In this document: one piece after another, positions 29,569 to 31,528 of the stretch
How positions within the stretch are numbered: the first letter of the stretch is position 1
Layout: every line of letters starts with the position of its first letter
NCBI GenBank assembly: GCA_964549135.1
Contig: CAZJUJ010000032.1
Span: forward strand, 1 to 31,528
Length of the DNA: 31,528 bases
Source of the DNA: RUG563 sp964549135
GTDB taxonomy: Bacteria; Bacillota; Clostridia; Christensenellales; Aristaeellaceae
Direction of reading: 5' to 3'
The notes under the pieces: generated by a model
What the model saw: the letters and a program-made list of their open reading frames with translations, nothing else
The model's database searches: none
What the model was told of the DNA's origin: nothing
Made by a program: the position numbers and the translations under genes

Positions 29569-31528
29569 ATGATGACATCAGCCGCTCAGGCGCCCCGGAT
29601 GCTTCGGGAGGTGGCCGCCCGAATCCATGAGCTGAGAGAAATTTCCGGCTATTCCCTGGAGGAATTGGCCCGGCTGACCGATGTAAGCGTGGCGGACTGC
29701 GCCCGTTATGAGGCCGGCGCGGCGGAAATGCCCTTTACCTTTGTGCATAAATGCGCCCTGGCCTTTGGCGTGGATATTGTGGATCTGATCGAGGGCGCCA
29801 GCCCCCGGCTTTCCTCCTATACCGTTACCCGCAAGGGACAGGGTGAGGTTACCACCGATATCAAGGGCATCGAGATGCGCAATCTGGCCCCGCTCTTCCG
29901 CAAGAAGATCGTGGAGCCCTATTTTACCCGCTATTCCTATGATCCCGCCCAGCAGGCCGCGCCCATCCAGACCATCACCCACTCCGGCCAGGAATTTGAC
30001 TATATCCTGTCCGGCGTGCTGCGGGTGCAGGTAGGCGATCACACCGAAACCCTGCGGGAGGGGGATTCCATCTATTTCGATTCCTCCACGCCCCATGGCA
30101 TGATTGCCGCCGAGGGGCAGGATTGCCTCTTTATGGCCATCGTCATTCCGGGCGAAGAGACCGTGCCTCCCAGCAAGCATGAAGAGATCGTGGCCGCCAA
30201 GCCCCAGCATGCCCTGGTCTGCGAAAAATTTATCGATGCCCGGGAGGATCAGCGGGGCGCGCTGACCGCCATCCATTATCACGATATTGATTCCTTCAAT
30301 TTCGCCTTTGATATTATGGATGAATTGGCCCGCACCCGGGGCGATCAACTGGCCATGCTGCATCTGGATATCAACCGCAAGGAGCGGCGCTTTACCTTCC
30401 GGGATCTCAGCGAGCTATCCAATCAGGCCGCCAATTATTTCCGCTCCCTGGGCATTGGCCGGGGGGATCGGGTGATGCTGGTACTCAGGCGGCAGTATCA
30501 TTTCTGGATTTCCATGCTGGCGCTGGAAAAAATCGGCGCGATTGCCATTCCGGCCACCGATCAATTGCTCTGCAAGGATTACATCTATCGCTTCCAGGCG
30601 GCGGGGGTCAGCGCGGTGCTGTGTACCAGCCATGGCAATGCCGCCTCCGAAATCGAGGAGGCGCTGCGGGAATGCCCCCAGGTGCAGCACAAGCTGTTCT
30701 GCGGCGGGCAGCGGGAGGGCTGGCTGGATTTTGACGCCGCCTTTTCCGCCTATTCCACTATCTATCCCCGCACGCCCGATGCGCCGGGGGGCGATGATCC
30801 CCTGCTGATGTTCTTTACCAGCGGAACCACCGGCTATCCCAAGCTGGTCTGCCATAATCACAAATATCCCCTGGGGCATTTCATTACTGCCAAATACTGG
30901 CATTGTGTGATACCCGGCAAGCTGCATCTGACCATTTCGGATACCGGCTGGGCCAAGGCGCTCTGGGGCAAGATGTTTGGCCAGTGGCTCTGCGAGGCCG
31001 CCATTTTCGTCTATGATTTTGATCGCTTCCATGCCGCCGAAATCATGCCGCTCTTCCATCATTATGATATCAAAACTTTCTGCGCCCCGCCCACCATGTA
31101 TCGCATGCTGATCAAGGAGGATCTTTCCCGATATGATCTTTCCTCCATCTGCCATGCCACCACCGCAGGGGAGGCGCTGAACCCCGAGGTCTTCCACAAA
31201 TTCCGGGAGGCCACCGGCGTTTCCATTATGGAGGGCTTTGGCCAGAGCGAATCCACCCTGATTATCGGCACCCTGGTGGGCATGGCCCCCAAGGTGGGCT
31301 CCATGGGCAAGCCTACGCCGCTGTATCATGTGGATATTGTGGATGCCGAGGGCCATCCCGTGCCGGTGGGCGAAACGGGCGAAATCGTTATCCATACGGA
31401 GGATGGCCCCGCCTGCGGCCTTTTGACCGGCTATTACGGCAGCAGCGACCGCAACGTGATGGGCAATTGGCATGACGGCCTCTATCACACCGGCGATACC
31501 GCCTGGCGGGATGAGGATGGCTACTTCT
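29569..31528 (+). CDS. XRE-cupin-acyl-CoA synthetase fusion protein (C terminus beyond window)
   Basis: A single open frame of 653 codons runs off the window end without a stop. Residues 16-75 form an XRE-type helix-turn-helix (GYSLEELARLTDVSVADCAR). Residues 120-195 form a cupin (FDYILSGVLRVQVGDHTETL, then GDSIYFDSSTPHG). From about residue 220 an adenylate-forming acyl-CoA ligase of the medium-chain type follows: RRFTFRDLSELSNQAANYF, ATP loop FFTSGTTGYPK (near 415), TISDTGWAKALWGKMF, GFGQSE and HTGDTAWRDEDGY. Only the small C-terminal lid with its catalytic lysine is missing, through the window edge. The ATG at 29569 follows GAAGGAGGAG; ATG at 29572 is an equal alternative. The enzyme should activate a carboxylic acid to acyl-CoA. 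The substrate is unknown; branched-chain acids are inferred from context. Confidence 0.92.
   Translation, partial: MMTSAAQAPRMLREVAARIHELREISGYSLEELARLTDVSVADCARYEAGAAEMPFTFVHKCALAFGVDIVDLIEGASPRLSSYTVTRKGQGEVTTDIKGIEMRNLAPLFRKKIVEPYFTRYSYDPAQQAAPIQTITHSGQEFDYILSGVLRVQVGDHTETLREGDSIYFDSSTPHGMIAAEGQDCLFMAIVIPGEETVPPSKHEEIVAAKPQHALVCEKFIDAREDQRGALTAIHYHDIDSFNFAFDIMDELARTRGDQLAMLHLDINRKERRFTFRDLSELSNQAANYFRSLGIGRGDRVMLVLRRQYHFWISMLALEKIGAIAIPATDQLLCKDYIYRFQAAGVSAVLCTSHGNAASEIEEALRECPQVQHKLFCGGQREGWLDFDAAFSAYSTIYPRTPDAPGGDDPLLMFFTSGTTGYPKLVCHNHKYPLGHFITAKYWHCVIPGKLHLTISDTGWAKALWGKMFGQWLCEAAIFVYDFDRFHAAEIMPLFHHYDIKTFCAPPTMYRMLIKEDLSRYDLSSICHATTAGEALNPEVFHKFREATGVSIMEGFGQSESTLIIGTLVGMAPKVGSMGKPTPLYHVDIVDAEGHPVPVGETGEIVIHTEDGPACGLLTGYYGSSDRNVMGNWHDGLYHTGDTAWRDEDGYF

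Noticed and set aside
29578..30363. 261-codon minus-strand frame opposite the fusion gene
   Set aside because: The plus strand encodes clear XRE, cupin and AMP-binding motifs in one frame; the minus frame is a shadow.
1..31528. CRISPR array, restriction or toxin-antitoxin defence system
   Set aside because: No regularly spaced repeats with unique spacers and no recognisable nuclease, methylase or toxin genes were found.

Overview
The window is GC-rich chromosomal DNA from an anaerobic Bacillota (Firmicutes), most likely a Clostridia-class gut bacterium. Supporting signs are a PolC-type replicative polymerase, the frr-uppS-cdsA-dxr-rseP-ispG-polC order, an L27 with the N-terminal extension removed by the Prp protease, VanW-family surface proteins, a T-box leader, and a ferredoxin-linked 2-oxoacid oxidoreductase. 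No phage, IS transposase, CRISPR array, rRNA or tRNA was found.

Layout. (1) 1-2813, minus strand: a MarR regulator with a palindromic operator on its promoter, co-transcribed with a DUF5131 protein, then NADP-type glutamate dehydrogenase with its own promoter and terminator. (2) 3091-4895, plus: a stand-alone FAD-synthetase nucleotidyltransferase domain and a cation diffusion facilitator. (3) 4948-15038, plus: a tightly packed housekeeping operon (frr, a small PASTA-like ORF, uppS, cdsA, dxr, rseP, ispG, polC) for ribosome recycling, isoprenoid and phospholipid synthesis, intramembrane proteolysis and replication. (4) 15174-17211, plus: two tandem VanW-family exported proteins. (5) 17226-17747: a gene-free composite repeat with inverted arms of about 130 bp ending in hairpins; related hairpins occur at 1-35 and 8495-8530. 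(6) 17765-18889, minus: a YkuD L,D-transpeptidase-like protein and a DUF554 membrane protein. (7) 19040-21409, minus: rplU-prp-rpmA with a probable L21 leader, a terminator, then a GNAT acetyltransferase and a flavodoxin-fold reductase. (8) 21532-25664, minus: a sugar ABC importer (two permeases and a lipoprotein, no ATPase) plus a sugar isomerase/epimerase-like protein. (9) 25687-29173, minus: a P-loop ATPase followed by the four subunits (delta, alpha, beta, gamma) of a VorB-type 2-oxoacid:ferredoxin oxidoreductase. (10) 29229-31528, plus, divergent from region 9: a strong promoter, a complete T-box leader, and one continuous ORF fusing an XRE DNA-binding domain, a cupin and an acyl-CoA synthetase, cut by the window edge.

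The most interesting part is regions 9-10. The T-box has all key parts: the AGAGAG Stem I motif, the T-box sequence with a UGGU bulge, and mutually exclusive antiterminator and terminator. Its specifier, placed by spacing, reads GUC (valine). This suggests that low charged tRNA-Val switches on an acid-activating enzyme next to a 2-oxoisovalerate-type oxidoreductase. That would make a valine-starvation-controlled route turning isobutyrate into valine by reductive carboxylation. The T-box is seen directly; the substrate and the direction of the pathway are inference.
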